DNA from: Pusillibacter faecalis
GTDB lineage: Bacteria > Bacillota > Clostridia > Oscillospirales > Oscillospiraceae
Reading direction: 5' to 3'
Length of the DNA: 64,000 bases
Assembly (NCBI RefSeq): GCF_018408705.1
Contig: NZ_AP023420.1
Span: 620,001 to 684,000 of the forward strand
Shown piece by piece: positions 23,873 to 31,726 of the stretch (the stretch's first letter is position 1; each line of letters begins with the position of its first letter). Below the pieces are notes generated by a model. It made no database searches. It was given only the letters and a program-made list of their open reading frames with translations, and was not told the origin of the DNA. Position numbers and translations under genes: made by a program.

Positions 23873-23909
23873 CCGGGAGACAGGAGATGTTCCATCTCCT
23901 GTCTCCCGG
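23873..23909 (+). terminator. strong hairpin after ackA
   Basis: A perfect 17-bp stem (23873-23889 with 23893-23909, loop TTC) right after the ackA stop. There is no T-run, so it may also act as a 3' stabiliser with partial read-through into the next gene. Confidence 0.65.
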
Positions 23910-23929
23910 GTATCGGCTAGGGGGGGCTC

Positions 23930-24517
23930 ATGAATATTCAGTTTGCCTCTGTCGGTGACAGCGCCGATCTTTTGGAGATTTATCGAAAATACATCGATAC
24001 TCCCATTACGTTTGAATATACGCTTCCCACTCTGGAAGACTTCTCCCGCCGGATTGAAGAGGCCCTCCAGTTCTACCCGTGTCTCATCTGCCGGGAGGAG
24101 AACCAAGTCCTGGGGTATGCATACGCCCACCGGCAGGCGGAGCGTGCCGCTTATCAGTGGAATGCGGAGCTATCTATCTACCTGGACCCCGCCTGTACTT
24201 CTCGCGGTCTTGGCCGGAGGATGTATGCGATATTGCTGGAGCTTTTGCGGCTTCAGGGCATCCGTACCGCCTATGGCTGTGTCACCTTGTCCAATGAAAA
24301 GAGCAATCGTCTCCATCTGGGAATGGGGTTTTCCCTGGTAGGTGTCTACCACAATGCCGGCTATAAGTGCGGCCGCTGGTGGGATGTAGCCTGGTACGAA
24401 AAATCTCTCGCTTCCTATGGAGAGGCACCGGCACCTCCTCATTCCGTTCATACGCTCTCTCCCACAGAACTCTCCGCAGCTTTGGGCCTCGCCAGAGGAG
24501 AAGGAGCCGCAGTCTAA
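23930..24517 (+). CDS. GNAT acetyltransferase, phosphinothricin acetyltransferase-like
   Basis: A 195-residue GNAT protein of the Pat/Bar/MnaT subgroup: RKYIDTPITFEYTLPT near residue 19, ELSIYLDPACTSRGLGRRMY near 82 (acetyl-CoA loop RGLGRR), and TLSNEKSNRLHLGMGF near 122. Family members acetylate glutamate analogues such as phosphinothricin or methionine sulfoximine. The C-terminal 25 residues (SVHTLSPTELSAALGLARG) extend beyond the core domain. GGGGGG precedes the ATG. It may be partly cotranscribed with ackA across the hairpin. Substrate unknown. Confidence 0.85.
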   Translation: MNIQFASVGDSADLLEIYRKYIDTPITFEYTLPTLEDFSRRIEEALQFYPCLICREENQVLGYAYAHRQAERAAYQWNAELSIYLDPACTSRGLGRRMYAILLELLRLQGIRTAYGCVTLSNEKSNRLHLGMGFSLVGVYHNAGYKCGRWWDVAWYEKSLASYGEAPAPPHSVHTLSPTELSAALGLARGEGAAV

Positions 24518-24527
24518 AAAGTCTTTT

Positions 24528-24680
24528 TCAGGTTAAGGAAGTTCTCACATCTTCGCAGCGCTCAAACGACTTCTGATACAGCCTCCCTTTGGATATCTCC
24601 CGCAGTTCTTTATCCTCGCCAATCAACACCGGAAGGTGTCCCCGCAGCCTGAAACAGCCGCCGTCGGCTGTTTTTTTCAT
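24528..24680 (-). CDS. 50-residue small protein, unknown
   Basis: The minus-strand frame runs from ATG 24680 to TGA 24528, with GGAGGG three bases before the ATG. The product begins MKKTADGGCFRLRGHLPVLI and continues with a charged helix-like part (GEDKELREISKGRLYQ) with two cysteines. Composition is protein-like. The start of the gene contains an inverted repeat with a T-run on the other strand (24653-24677), so one sequence may serve as coding start here and as terminator for the GNAT gene on plus. The call rests on frame and ribosome site only. Confidence 0.4.
   Translation of the reverse strand: MKKTADGGCFRLRGHLPVLIGEDKELREISKGRLYQKSFERCEDVRTSLT
24653..24677 (+). terminator. terminator of the GNAT transcript
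   Basis: Stem AACAGCCG (24653-24660) with CGGCTGTT (24665-24672), then seven Ts to 24677. A standard intrinsic terminator on plus, although it lies inside the small minus-strand frame. Confidence 0.7.
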
Positions 24681-24741
24681 TGCCCTCCGCTTGATTCTGT
24701 GTTACACTAGATGATCATATCTTTAGGGAAGGAGTCCGCTT

Positions 24742-25122
24742 ATGAAAAGCATCAAACCTGGCCGGGGTCCATCGGCCATGGGAGCTATGGGCTCGATTAT
24801 TGCGGTTATTTTTGGAATTTTCTGGACCATTGCTGCTGCCTCCATGGGCGCGCCCTTCTTTTTTCCCCTGTTCGGTGTGCTGTTTATCATCATGGGCATT
24901 GTGCAGGCGGTGTACAACTTCAAAAATGCCACCGGGGAGCACCGCTTCTCGGAATTTGACATTGTAGACGGCGCGGAGGAGCCAGATCCGCTGGAGCGGC
25001 GGTTCCACAGCGAAGGACCAGAGTCTTCCGCTTACCGTTTCTGCCCATACTGCGGCGCCAGACTGGGTGCAGAATTTGAATTTTGCGGCAAGTGCGGCAG
25101 GCGCCTGCCGGATGATCAGTGA
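24742..25122 (+). CDS. membrane protein with C-terminal zinc ribbon
   Basis: A 126-residue protein with two hydrophobic segments (about residues 13-36 and 40-60) and a C-terminal zinc ribbon, FCPYCGA then FCGKCGRRLP, four cysteines in two CxxC knuckles. This is a common layout in Firmicutes small membrane proteins of unknown function. The gene is followed after 9 bp by the nucleosidase gene, so both are probably cotranscribed. GGAAGGAG lies before the ATG. Confidence 0.75.
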   Translation: MKSIKPGRGPSAMGAMGSIIAVIFGIFWTIAAASMGAPFFFPLFGVLFIIMGIVQAVYNFKNATGEHRFSEFDIVDGAEEPDPLERRFHSEGPESSAYRFCPYCGARLGAEFEFCGKCGRRLPDDQ

Positions 25123-25131
25123 GGTGTCTCC

Positions 25132-25815
25132 ATGAGAATCGGACTGCAATTCGCCATGCCATCAGAGCTTCGTGCCCTACCGGAAATCTGCGAGCCTTTT
25201 GAAACGCTTTCCGGCGTACCTTTTTTTGAAATTGAGCCGGATATCATTGCTTGTGCCGGAGGTGTCGGGAAGGTCAATGCCGCCATGAGCGCGGAAATCC
25301 TCTGTCTGAAATACGGCGTAGACCTGCTTGTAAACGCCGGCGTGGCCGGCTGTACCGGAGACTTGCCCACCGGAAGTCTGGTTGTGCCCTCCGCTTTTTT
25401 GCAGCACGACGTGGACACCACCGCTGTGGGAGACCCCATCGGCTTGGTTTCCACGGTGAACCAAGTGGAGTTTCCCACCTGGAGACCAGAGCACTGTGTG
25501 GCGCTTCTACGCTCGCTGGGCGTGGACGCTGCCACCGGGCGAACCGCCACCGGCGACTGGTTTGCCGTGAAGAGCAGCCGGGCGGCCTGGGTGCGTGATA
25601 CCTTCTCCCCCCTGCTGGTGGAGATGGAGGGCTGTGCCATCGCTCAGGTCTGCCTGCGAAATCAGGTCCCCTTTACGGCTTTGAAATCTGTATCTGACCA
25701 CCTCTTCTCCGACCGTCAATCGGAGGAGTATTTTGATTTTTCACAGGCCTTGGAACATTTGGGGAGAATTCTCCTTCCTTTTGCCAGACTTCTGCAGAGG
25801 GAATCTCTCTCATAA
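25132..25815 (+). CDS. MTA/SAH nucleosidase-like phosphorylase-family protein
   Basis: This 227-residue protein belongs to the PNP/UDP phosphorylase fold and resembles 5'-methylthioadenosine/S-adenosylhomocysteine nucleosidase. Visible motifs are IACAGGVGKVNAAMS near residue 38, NAGVAGCTGDLPTGSLVVP near 67, LQHDVD near 90, LVEMEGCAIAQVC near 163 (Glu that contacts the ribose) and LKSVSDHL near 182 with the catalytic Asp. These fit the MTAN pattern of hydrolysing the N-glycosidic bond to release adenine. The substrate may differ from the housekeeping enzyme because the N-terminus (MRIGLQFAMPSELRAL) departs from the usual MKIGIIGAM. Confidence 0.8.
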   Translation: MRIGLQFAMPSELRALPEICEPFETLSGVPFFEIEPDIIACAGGVGKVNAAMSAEILCLKYGVDLLVNAGVAGCTGDLPTGSLVVPSAFLQHDVDTTAVGDPIGLVSTVNQVEFPTWRPEHCVALLRSLGVDAATGRTATGDWFAVKSSRAAWVRDTFSPLLVEMEGCAIAQVCLRNQVPFTALKSVSDHLFSDRQSEEYFDFSQALEHLGRILLPFARLLQRESLS

Positions 25816-25951
25816 CAGCAGGTACCGTCTTGATTCCGGGCCAGCTAACACAGCGGAGCTGTGGCACTGCATGGTACGGTATCTGAGCCGGTCGTTGTTC
25901 TGCTGACTCTTCCTATGTGGGAAAACAATTTCGTTGGGAGGAAAAGCCGGT

Positions 25952-26677
25952 ATGACGAAAGCACGGGCTGTCCGGGTCCTCTTTTATCTGCTGGGTCTGC
26001 TGACGTTGGCCTTTGGCCTCACACTAAATACCAAAACCGGCTTTGGCGTGTCGCCGATTGTCTCTGTCGCCTATACGGTCTCCTCTATTTGGGAGCTGAA
26101 CTTTGGTAATGTGATGTTGGCTGAGTATGTGGTGTTTGCAGCACTGGAAATTGTGCTTCACATCCTGATGTGGCGCCAGAACAGGATGTCTGTTTCACGC
26201 TTTCGGTCCATCCTGATAATGGACCTGCTGCAACTTCCGCTGACCCTCCTGTTCACCCGCTTTATGAATCTTTTCTCCACCGTCCTGCCGGATCTCACGG
26301 CGGATTGCTCTTTCTTGGGCAGCGTGGCCGGGAGACTTCTTGCTCTCCTGACCGCCGTCGTTTGCACCGGCGTCGGCGCTGTACTCATCCTAGACATGCG
26401 GCTGATTGCCAATCCGGGAGATGGTATCGTCCAGGTTCTGGCCGACTTTTTCAACGCGGAGGTGGGCCTGACAAAAAACTGCTTTGACGCTGGAAATCTC
26501 TTGGTGTCTATCTCCCTGGGCCTGTTTTTGTCCGGCCGGCTTACCGGCGTCGGCCTGGGTACGGCGGTGTCCATGGTGTGCGTGGGCCGGGTGATGGCGC
26601 TGTTCAACCGGTTCTTTTTGGAGAAGCTGCATCAAGCTGCGGGCATGGCGCTCCCTGCCTTAGAAACTCCTGTATGA
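25952..26677 (+). CDS. YczE/DUF6198-type integral membrane protein
   Basis: A 241-residue protein of about five hydrophobic segments. Early LGLLTLAFGLTLNTKTGFGVSP and the later RLIANPGDGIVQVLADFF are the hallmark stretches of the YczE/YyaS family. The start ATG at 25952 follows GGGAGG; the longer frame upstream begins with TTG and lacks a site. B. subtilis YczE is involved in surfactin production, but most family members are uncharacterised. The 3' end overlaps the XRE gene on the other strand by 18 bp. Confidence 0.75.
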   Translation: MTKARAVRVLFYLLGLLTLAFGLTLNTKTGFGVSPIVSVAYTVSSIWELNFGNVMLAEYVVFAALEIVLHILMWRQNRMSVSRFRSILIMDLLQLPLTLLFTRFMNLFSTVLPDLTADCSFLGSVAGRLLALLTAVVCTGVGAVLILDMRLIANPGDGIVQVLADFFNAEVGLTKNCFDAGNLLVSISLGLFLSGRLTGVGLGTAVSMVCVGRVMALFNRFFLEKLHQAAGMALPALETPV

Positions 26678-26890
26678 TCCCGCCTCTGATGTTTCCGCCT
26701 CCACGGTAAACACCTCTTCAATGGAAACGCCGAATACCGCCGCGATGTTCCACGCCAGCACCAGAGAGGGATTATAGCGCCCCTTTTCCAGGTTGCCAAT
26801 GGTCTCCCGCCGGACACCCACCATCCGGGCCAAATCCTCCTGTTTGAGCCCCAGCCGGGCCCGATGCTCCTTCATCCGGTTACGTATCAC
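26660..26890 (-). CDS. XRE family helix-turn-helix regulator
   Basis: A 76-residue protein that is almost only an HTH: RMKEHRARLGLKQEDLARMVGV and RRETIGNLEKGRYNPSLVLA, then FGVSIEEVFTVE. It starts with GTG 26890, which overlaps the end of the DUF3796 gene by 11 bases, so the two are coupled. Small Cro-like proteins of this shape usually regulate their own operon. The palindrome over the upstream promoter (27297-27312) is a natural operator candidate. Confidence 0.85.
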   Translation of the reverse strand: MIRNRMKEHRARLGLKQEDLARMVGVRRETIGNLEKGRYNPSLVLAWNIAAVFGVSIEEVFTVEAETSEAGSYRSF

Positions 26891-27245
26891 GGCCCAGCCC
26901 CCAGCTCTCCCGCAGTTCTCCCCAGGCGCACAGCAGAGAGAATACCACCACGGACAGTGCCCAGCCGGCGGTGCAGCCAGCGGTCAGGGCCCGGTCCGGA
27001 GAGGCCGCCCCCAGTGTCAGCATCCCCAGCGTGACGGCGGCCATGCTCAGCATCCCCACAACGAAGGCTCTAGCCCCCGCCCGGGCCATCCGCGCCTCCG
27101 TCATCTCGTCGGCGGGCAGAAAAAAATACTGGAAATCCACGGCGAAGGCGAAGAATGCCAGGAAGCTTCTGGTCTCCGTAAAGACACCCACCAATCCCAG
27201 CAGGGAGAGAACTCCCAGCATTCCATACAGTTTCTGTTTTTTCAT
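26880..27245 (-). CDS. DUF3796 family membrane protein
   Basis: A 121-residue protein with about four hydrophobic segments. MLGVLSLLGLVGVFTE followed by SFLAFFAFAVDFQYFFLPADEM is the DUF3796 signature. The ATG at 27245 follows GGAGTG. DUF3796 genes commonly pair with a small XRE regulator as here. Function unknown. Confidence 0.75.
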   Translation of the reverse strand: MKKQKLYGMLGVLSLLGLVGVFTETRSFLAFFAFAVDFQYFFLPADEMTEARMARAGARAFVVGMLSMAAVTLGMLTLGAASPDRALTAGCTAGWALSVVVFSLLCAWGELRESWGLGRDT

Positions 27246-27296
27246 CAATCGCACTCCTTCTTTGTGTCGATTCAATGTGGTATATTTCGCTTATAA

Positions 27297-27331
27297 TGTT
27301 ATAAATATAACACCTTTTATAGAAATGTCAA
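27297..27331 (-). promoter_or_regulatory. promoter and palindromic operator of the DUF3796-XRE pair
   Basis: Minus-strand TTGACA (27331-27326) and TATATT (27309-27304) spaced by 16 bp. The 16-bp perfect palindrome TGTTATAAATATAACA (27297-27312) covers the -10 box, as expected for autorepression by the XRE protein. Confidence 0.75.
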
Positions 27332-27399
27332 GTCCATGCTCTAGTTTTCATTCCACTGCACTTTTTCTGCAAAAAAGGGGCTTTTTCCCTGAAAAGCCA

Positions 27400-27428
27400 T
27401 TGACAAGGTACTCTTTGGCTGATATACT
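27400..27428 (+). promoter_or_regulatory. promoter of the rplU operon
   Basis: TTGACA (27400-27405) and TATACT (27423-27428) spaced by 17 bp, close to consensus sigma-A. Confidence 0.85.
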
Positions 27429-27434
27429 TGTTAA

Positions 27435-27514
27435 GCCGCTTTGAATGGGTATGCAAGCGTCCCAGGAGGACCGCCCCCGACAGCGAGCCCGTAAATGAAG
27501 GAGTTGAAACAAGC
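27435..27514 (+). promoter_or_regulatory. leader of rplU, probable L21 ribosomal protein leader
   Basis: About 80 bases between the promoter and the rplU start. Firmicutes carry an autoregulatory L21 leader RNA in this position, and this one contains a GGGCGG/CCGCCCC-type structured stretch and a clean AAGGAG before the ATG. The assignment rests on position, not on a covariance-model match. Confidence 0.4.
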
Positions 27515-27826
27515 ATGAACGCAATTATCGTAACCGGCGGCAAGCAGTACAAGGTGGCCGAGGGCGACGTGGTCTACATTGAGAAGCTGGACCAGGAAGC
27601 CGGCGACACCGTGAAGTTTGACCAGGTTCTGGCCGTCATCGATGGTGAGAAGGCCACCTTCGGCACCCCCGTGGTAGAGGGCGCCAGCGTGGAGGCCACC
27701 ATTGTCAAGAACGGCAAGGGTAAGAAGATCCGCATCTTCAAGTACAATCCCAAGAAGGGCTACCGCAAGCGTCAGGGCCATCGTCAGCCCTACACCAAGG
27801 TCGAGATTCAGAAGATCTCTGTCTGA
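27515..27826 (+). CDS. rplU: 50S ribosomal protein L21
   Basis: L21 binds 23S rRNA in the 50S subunit. The 103-residue product has [22 protein letters not shown] at its N-terminus and [21 protein letters not shown] at the end, a textbook L21. The start at 27515 has AAGGAGTTG before it and gives the usual length; the longer frame upstream is not used. First gene of the rplU-prp-rpmA operon. Confidence 0.97.
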   Translation: MNAIIVTGGKQYKVAEGDVVYIEKLDQEAGDTVKFDQVLAVIDGEKATFGTPVVEGASVEATIVKNGKGKKIRIFKYNPKKGYRKRQGHRQPYTKVEIQKISV

Positions 27827-27828
27827 GT

Positions 27829-28179
27829 ATGACCACAGTTCAATTTCGCATGGAGGGTGGCCGGATTACCGGCTTTGATGCCGTCGGACACAGCGGCTAC
27901 GCCGAGGAAGGCACCGATATTGTCTGCGCCGCCGTCACCAGCGCGGTCCGCCTGGTGGAGGCTACGGTCAACGATGTGCTGGGCCTTGCGGCTTCCGTCA
28001 AGGTGCGGGAGAAAGACGCGGCGATTCTCTTTCGTCTTCCCGGGGGACTGGACCCTATGACAGAGAATACCTGCCAATCCCTGCTCACCGGCCTGATGGT
28101 CTATTTCACCCAGCTCCATGACGAGTATCCCGACAATGTGGAAGTTTTGGAGGAAGACGAGCCTTCCTCTCCATTCTAG
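27829..28179 (+). CDS. prp: ribosomal-processing cysteine protease Prp
   Basis: Prp (YsxB) cuts the N-terminal extension from L27. The 116-residue protein shows GHSGYAEEGTDIVCAAVTSA near residues 21-40, containing the catalytic His and Cys, and ENTCQSLLTGLMVYF later. It begins 2 bases after the rplU stop and lies directly before rpmA, the gene of its substrate, which here carries the required extension. Confidence 0.93.
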   Translation: MTTVQFRMEGGRITGFDAVGHSGYAEEGTDIVCAAVTSAVRLVEATVNDVLGLAASVKVREKDAAILFRLPGGLDPMTENTCQSLLTGLMVYFTQLHDEYPDNVEVLEEDEPSSPF

Positions 28180-28206
28180 AAATCTATCAGAAAGGATGGT
28201 CCTATC

Positions 28207-28488
28207 ATGATTCGTATTGGTCTTCAGTTCTTCGCTCACAAAAAGGGCGGCGGCTCCACCAAGAACGGCCGTGACTCCGAGTCCAAGCGGCTTGGCCCCA
28301 AGCGGGCGGATGGTCAGTTCGTCAAAGCCGGTAATATCCTGGTTCGTCAGCGTGGTACCCGCATCCATCCCGGCATGAACGTGGGCATCGGCACGGACGA
28401 TACCCTGTTCGCCAAGGTGGATGGTGTGCTCCGCTTTGAGCGTCTGGGCAAGGATCGCAAGCAGGCTTGCGTGTACGAAGCTGAATAA
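28207..28488 (+). CDS. rpmA: 50S ribosomal protein L27
   Basis: L27 reaches the peptidyl transferase centre with its N-terminus. The 93-residue precursor begins [18 protein letters not shown]: the extension ends in LQFF, after which Prp cleaves to leave AHKKGGGS as the mature start. The rest ([29 protein letters not shown]) is standard. AAAGGATGG precedes the ATG. Confidence 0.97.
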   Translation: MIRIGLQFFAHKKGGGSTKNGRDSESKRLGPKRADGQFVKAGNILVRQRGTRIHPGMNVGIGTDDTLFAKVDGVLRFERLGKDRKQACVYEAE

Positions 28489-28493
28489 GTGAG

Positions 28494-28526
28494 AAAAAGC
28501 GAGGGTCTTCTGACCCTCGCTTTTTT
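28494..28526 (+). terminator. terminator of the rplU-prp-rpmA operon
   Basis: Stem of about 14 bp (28494-28507 with 28512-28525, loop TTCT) ending in six Ts. Confidence 0.92.
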
Positions 28527-28561
28527 CACGTCCGGCGCACCTGTGGAACCCAAAAAATGGA

Positions 28562-28810
28562 TCAGGTATCTGAAATCCCCAGCAGCTGTACCGGTGACAC
28601 CCCCAGTGCCTTTGCCAACAGCAACAGCTCGTAGTCCGCGATCACCCGATCCCCCGTCTCCATCCTGCTGATGGCCTTCTGGCCAATACCGTAGCCCATG
28701 AGTTGGAGCTTCGCCGCCAACTGCTCTTGAGACAGGTCTCTTTTCGTTCTCCAAGCCCGCACCTGGGGGCCTGCCACGTTCAGCGTCTTGCCATATGGAT
28801 TGATCTTCAT
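28562..28810 (-). CDS. XRE family regulator divergent from vanY-like gene
   Basis: An 82-residue HTH protein: VRAWRTKRDLSQEQLAAKLQL, then GYGIGQKAISRMETGDRVIADYELLLLAKALGV. It lies divergently from the VanY-like carboxypeptidase gene; a 9-bp inverted repeat flanks the promoter between them. It probably regulates that gene, itself, or both. GGAGAGCC precedes its ATG. Confidence 0.85.
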   Translation of the reverse strand: MKINPYGKTLNVAGPQVRAWRTKRDLSQEQLAAKLQLMGYGIGQKAISRMETGDRVIADYELLLLAKALGVSPVQLLGISDT

Positions 28811-28827
28811 GGCTCTCCTCAGTCATC

Positions 28828-28882
28828 TTTAGAATACTTTTTCTTGACAGTATCATGCTTGGTCTGCTAAAATTATTCTAAA
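28828..28882 (+). promoter_or_regulatory. vanY-like promoter flanked by an inverted repeat
   Basis: TTGACA (28844-28849) and TAAAAT (28868-28873), 18-bp spacing. TTTAGAATA (28828-28836) and its exact reverse complement TATTCTAAA (28874-28882) bracket the promoter, with centres 46 bp apart. This looks like a paired operator for the divergent XRE protein. Confidence 0.8.
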
Positions 28883-28910
28883 AATGACTAAATTGGAGGA
28901 AATTGTCAGT

Positions 28911-29840
28911 ATGGCAACAAAATACGCTCCCAGACACCGCCACCGGCGCGTCCTACCCCTGCGCTTCCTGCCCGCTATCTGCGCGCTGTGCCTTCTGCTG
29001 GGCTTTTTGCTGGGGCGAGGCGTCCAGGCCCTTTCCGTCGGTGATCCCCTCTCGGCGGAGACGATGGGCGCGGATGCAAAGGACTGGGTGCGTCCAGAGG
29101 GCGCCTGTCTCACCAGCGGTACGCTGATTCTGGTCAGCAATGAAGTGCCCTTCTCCTTTCCGGAGGAGCAGGCACTCTGCACCGTTCTGGAGGAGAAGAA
29201 CGACTGCTACCTGGTGCGGGACAGCACGGTACAGCTGGCGCCGGAGGCGATGGAGGCTTTGAACCAGTGGATGGAGGACTTTCTCGCCCAAGGCGGGAGC
29301 AAGACTGTGAACGTGGTGGCGGGGCACCGGACGGAGGCGTTTCAGCAGCACCTCTTTGATCAGTCCGCTGATCGGAACGGACTGGAGCACGCCCAGCACT
29401 ACGTGGCCCTCCCCGGCCGCAGCGAGCACCATACTGGCTACGCCCTGGACCTCTCCCTCTATTTCTCCGACGGCACCAGCGCTGACTTTGACGGCACCGG
29501 CTCCTATGCCTGGCTTGCCCAGCACGCGGCAGACTATGGCTTTGTCCTCCGCTACCCCGCGGACAAGGAGTCCGTCACTGGCATCTCCTATGAGTCCTGG
29601 CACTACCGCTATGTGGGGCGGCCCCACGCGCGGGTAATGGCAGACAGGGGCCTCTGCCTGGAGGAATACCTGGACCTCCTGCGGCAGTATTCCAAGGACG
29701 CTCCTCTCTCCGTCACGGACGATGGCCGCGCCTATCAGGTCTATTTCTGTCCGGAAAACGACCCGCTGGTCCCCGCTGGCAACGCTTATACGCTCTCCGG
29801 CAACAATGTGGATGGTTTTCTTGTCACACTTCTCTCATAG
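28911..29840 (+). CDS. D-alanyl-D-alanine carboxypeptidase, VanY-like (peptidase M15B)
   Basis: This enzyme would remove the terminal D-Ala of peptidoglycan stem peptides outside the cell. The 309-residue product has one N-terminal transmembrane anchor (about residues 17-38, preceded by PRHRHRR) and a VanY domain: GHRTEAFQQHLF near residue 140, EHHTGYALDLSLYF near 172 (zinc His and Asp) and WHYRYVG near 228 (zinc His). The ATG at 28911 follows GGAGG; an upstream in-frame ATG has no site. Downstream is the obg promoter. The XRE control suggests conditional expression, perhaps under envelope stress, which is inference. Confidence 0.85.
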   Translation: MATKYAPRHRHRRVLPLRFLPAICALCLLLGFLLGRGVQALSVGDPLSAETMGADAKDWVRPEGACLTSGTLILVSNEVPFSFPEEQALCTVLEEKNDCYLVRDSTVQLAPEAMEALNQWMEDFLAQGGSKTVNVVAGHRTEAFQQHLFDQSADRNGLEHAQHYVALPGRSEHHTGYALDLSLYFSDGTSADFDGTGSYAWLAQHAADYGFVLRYPADKESVTGISYESWHYRYVGRPHARVMADRGLCLEEYLDLLRQYSKDAPLSVTDDGRAYQVYFCPENDPLVPAGNAYTLSGNNVDGFLVTLLS

Positions 29841-29854
29841 TAGCCTTTTTCTTC

Positions 29855-29883
29855 TTGACGTACCGCACTCTTTTCGCTAGAAT
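29855..29883 (+). promoter_or_regulatory. obg promoter
   Basis: TTGACG (29855-29860) and TAGAAT (29878-29883), 17-bp spacing. Confidence 0.8.
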
Positions 29884-29927
29884 AGTTGAGATTGGACAAA
29901 CTGATTTAAGGAATAGCGAGGTGCAAC

Positions 29928-31208
29928 ATGGCCACATCCTTCATTGACAAAGCCCGGATCACCGTGAAAGCCGGCAACGGCGGCAACGGCGTTGTCTCCT
30001 TTCACCGGGAAAAATATGTGGCCGCCGGCGGGCCGGATGGCGGCGACGGCGGCCGAGGCGGCTCTATCATCTTGCAGGTGGATGATCATATGTCCACCTT
30101 GATGGACTTTCGTTACAAGCGGAAATACACCGCCCCCAACGGTGCAGACGGCCAGGGAGGACGCCGCAGCGGGAAGGACGGCGCCGATCTTATCATCCGT
30201 GTTCCCCGGGGCACTCTGGTGCGGGACGCGGAAAGTGGTGAGATCATGCAGGACATGTCCACCTCCGAGCCCTTCACCCTCTGCCGGGGAGGGCGAGGAG
30301 GCTGGGGCAACAGCCATTTCGCAACCCCCACCCGCCAGGTCCCCCGCTTTGCCAAGGCAGGTCTTCCCGGCGAAAGCCACGACGTGGTGCTGGAGCTCAA
30401 GCTTCTGGCGGATGTGGGGCTGGTGGGCTTTCCCAACGTGGGCAAGTCCACACTTTTGAGCGTGGTATCCAAGGCACAGCCTAAAATTGCCAACTACCAT
30501 TTTACCACCCTCTTCCCCAATCTAGGGGTCGTGTGGGTAGAGGATGGCGTCAGTTTCGTTATGGCAGATATCCCCGGCATCATTGAGGGTGCCAGCGAGG
30601 GCGCAGGCCTGGGCCACGACTTCCTGCGGCATGTGGACCGCTGCCGCCTGCTGATCCACGTGGTGGACGTGTCCGGCAGTGAGGGAAGAGACCCGGTGGA
30701 GGATTTTGAGGCCATCAACGCTGAGCTCCGGCAGTACAGCCCGGATTTGGCCAGCCGCCCCCAGATTGTGGCCGCCAACAAGGTGGACATCCTAGACGAC
30801 CCGGAGAAGCTGGAGAAGCTCCGCACTCATGTGGAGGCCCAGGGCTACACGCTGCTGGAGATCTCCGCAGCGGCTCACCAGGGCACCCGGCAGCTGGTGC
30901 AAAAGGCAGCGGAAATGCTCTCCGTGCTGCCCCCCGTCACAGTATATGAAGCAGAATATGTGCCCAAGCCCCCGGTGGTGGACGCCTCCGCCCCATTGGA
31001 TATTCAGCATGAGGACGGCGTGTGGTTCGTAGAAGGTCCCTGGCTACAACGGCTCATGGGCAATGTCAACTTTGCAGACTACGAAAGCCGCATGTGGTTT
31101 GATAAGACCCTGCGGGAGTCTGGCCTCTTCCAGCAGCTGGAAAGCCTGGGGATTCAGGATGGCGATACGGTTTCCATGTACGATTTTGAGTTTGAATATC
31201 AGCGGTGA
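29928..31208 (+). CDS. obg: GTPase Obg (CgtA)
   Basis: Obg is an essential GTPase of 50S assembly that also links to stress and sporulation. The 426-residue protein has the glycine-rich Obg fold (residues 1-158, with GNGGNGVVSFHREKYV and GGDGGRGGSI), the G domain (GFPNVGKST near 166, ADIPGIIEGASEG near 212, NKVD near 283) and a C-terminal OCT domain (from about 345, with VEGPWLQRLMGNVNFADY). GCGAGG precedes the ATG. It often sits near rplU-rpmA in bacteria, as here, separated only by the VanY pair. Confidence 0.96.
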   Translation: MATSFIDKARITVKAGNGGNGVVSFHREKYVAAGGPDGGDGGRGGSIILQVDDHMSTLMDFRYKRKYTAPNGADGQGGRRSGKDGADLIIRVPRGTLVRDAESGEIMQDMSTSEPFTLCRGGRGGWGNSHFATPTRQVPRFAKAGLPGESHDVVLELKLLADVGLVGFPNVGKSTLLSVVSKAQPKIANYHFTTLFPNLGVVWVEDGVSFVMADIPGIIEGASEGAGLGHDFLRHVDRCRLLIHVVDVSGSEGRDPVEDFEAINAELRQYSPDLASRPQIVAANKVDILDDPEKLEKLRTHVEAQGYTLLEISAAAHQGTRQLVQKAAEMLSVLPPVTVYEAEYVPKPPVVDASAPLDIQHEDGVWFVEGPWLQRLMGNVNFADYESRMWFDKTLRESGLFQQLESLGIQDGDTVSMYDFEFEYQR

Positions 31209-31213
31209 AACAT

Positions 31214-31248
31214 GAAGCGGCGGAGGTCCACAGACCTTCCGCCGCTTC
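31214..31248. terminator. hairpin between obg and the HD gene
   Basis: GAAGCGGCGGA...GCCGCTTC stem of about 15 bp with one bulged A, between two convergent genes. Confidence 0.7.
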
Positions 31249-31249
31249 G

Positions 31250-31726
31250 TTATCTGACCTTTCCCGGCAGCCCCCGCAGTAGCCATAGCCGCAGGCCGCT
31301 GGCCATCTCCCGCATAGCGCAGAGCTTATCCGCACAGCAGACCACCGCACTTTCCCAATAGCAGGGCGGTATTGGAGTCAGCGGAAACATATGCCGCCGG
31401 ATAATATCCGCCTCCACCGGGTTGAGTCCAAAATCCCGCTCCGCATTCTCCATCGCCAGCCGGCCATGACAAAAACCGTGCAGCCGGTGCGCCGGATCAG
31501 GCACCCGCCAGTTATAGAGAAAATAGTCGTGAAGCAGGGCCCCGCGGACCAGGCTTCGCATATCTATATGCAGCCCCAGCCGCGCAGCAATCCAAACGCT
31601 CAGGAGCGCCACTGCCACAGAGTGGTCAAAGCAGTTTACATAGCCATGCTGCGGGATACTCCGCTCTCTTTCCATCCCCGGGGAGGTCAGAATGTCTCTT
31701 CCATGCTTCCATAACAGCTCCTCCAT
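31250..31726 (-). CDS. HD domain phosphohydrolase-like protein
   Basis: A 158-residue HD-superfamily protein. Metal-binding residues are visible as CFDHSVAVALL near 33 (His), GALLHDYFLYNW near 63 (His-Asp) and RRHMFPL near 110 (His). This subgroup is a common small stand-alone HD protein in clostridia; substrates are usually unknown nucleotides. The basic end (LRLWLLRGLPGKVR) is ordinary. Convergent with obg. Confidence 0.8.
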   Translation of the reverse strand: MEELLWKHGRDILTSPGMERERSIPQHGYVNCFDHSVAVALLSVWIAARLGLHIDMRSLVRGALLHDYFLYNWRVPDPAHRLHGFCHGRLAMENAERDFGLNPVEADIIRRHMFPLTPIPPCYWESAVVCCADKLCAMREMASGLRLWLLRGLPGKVR

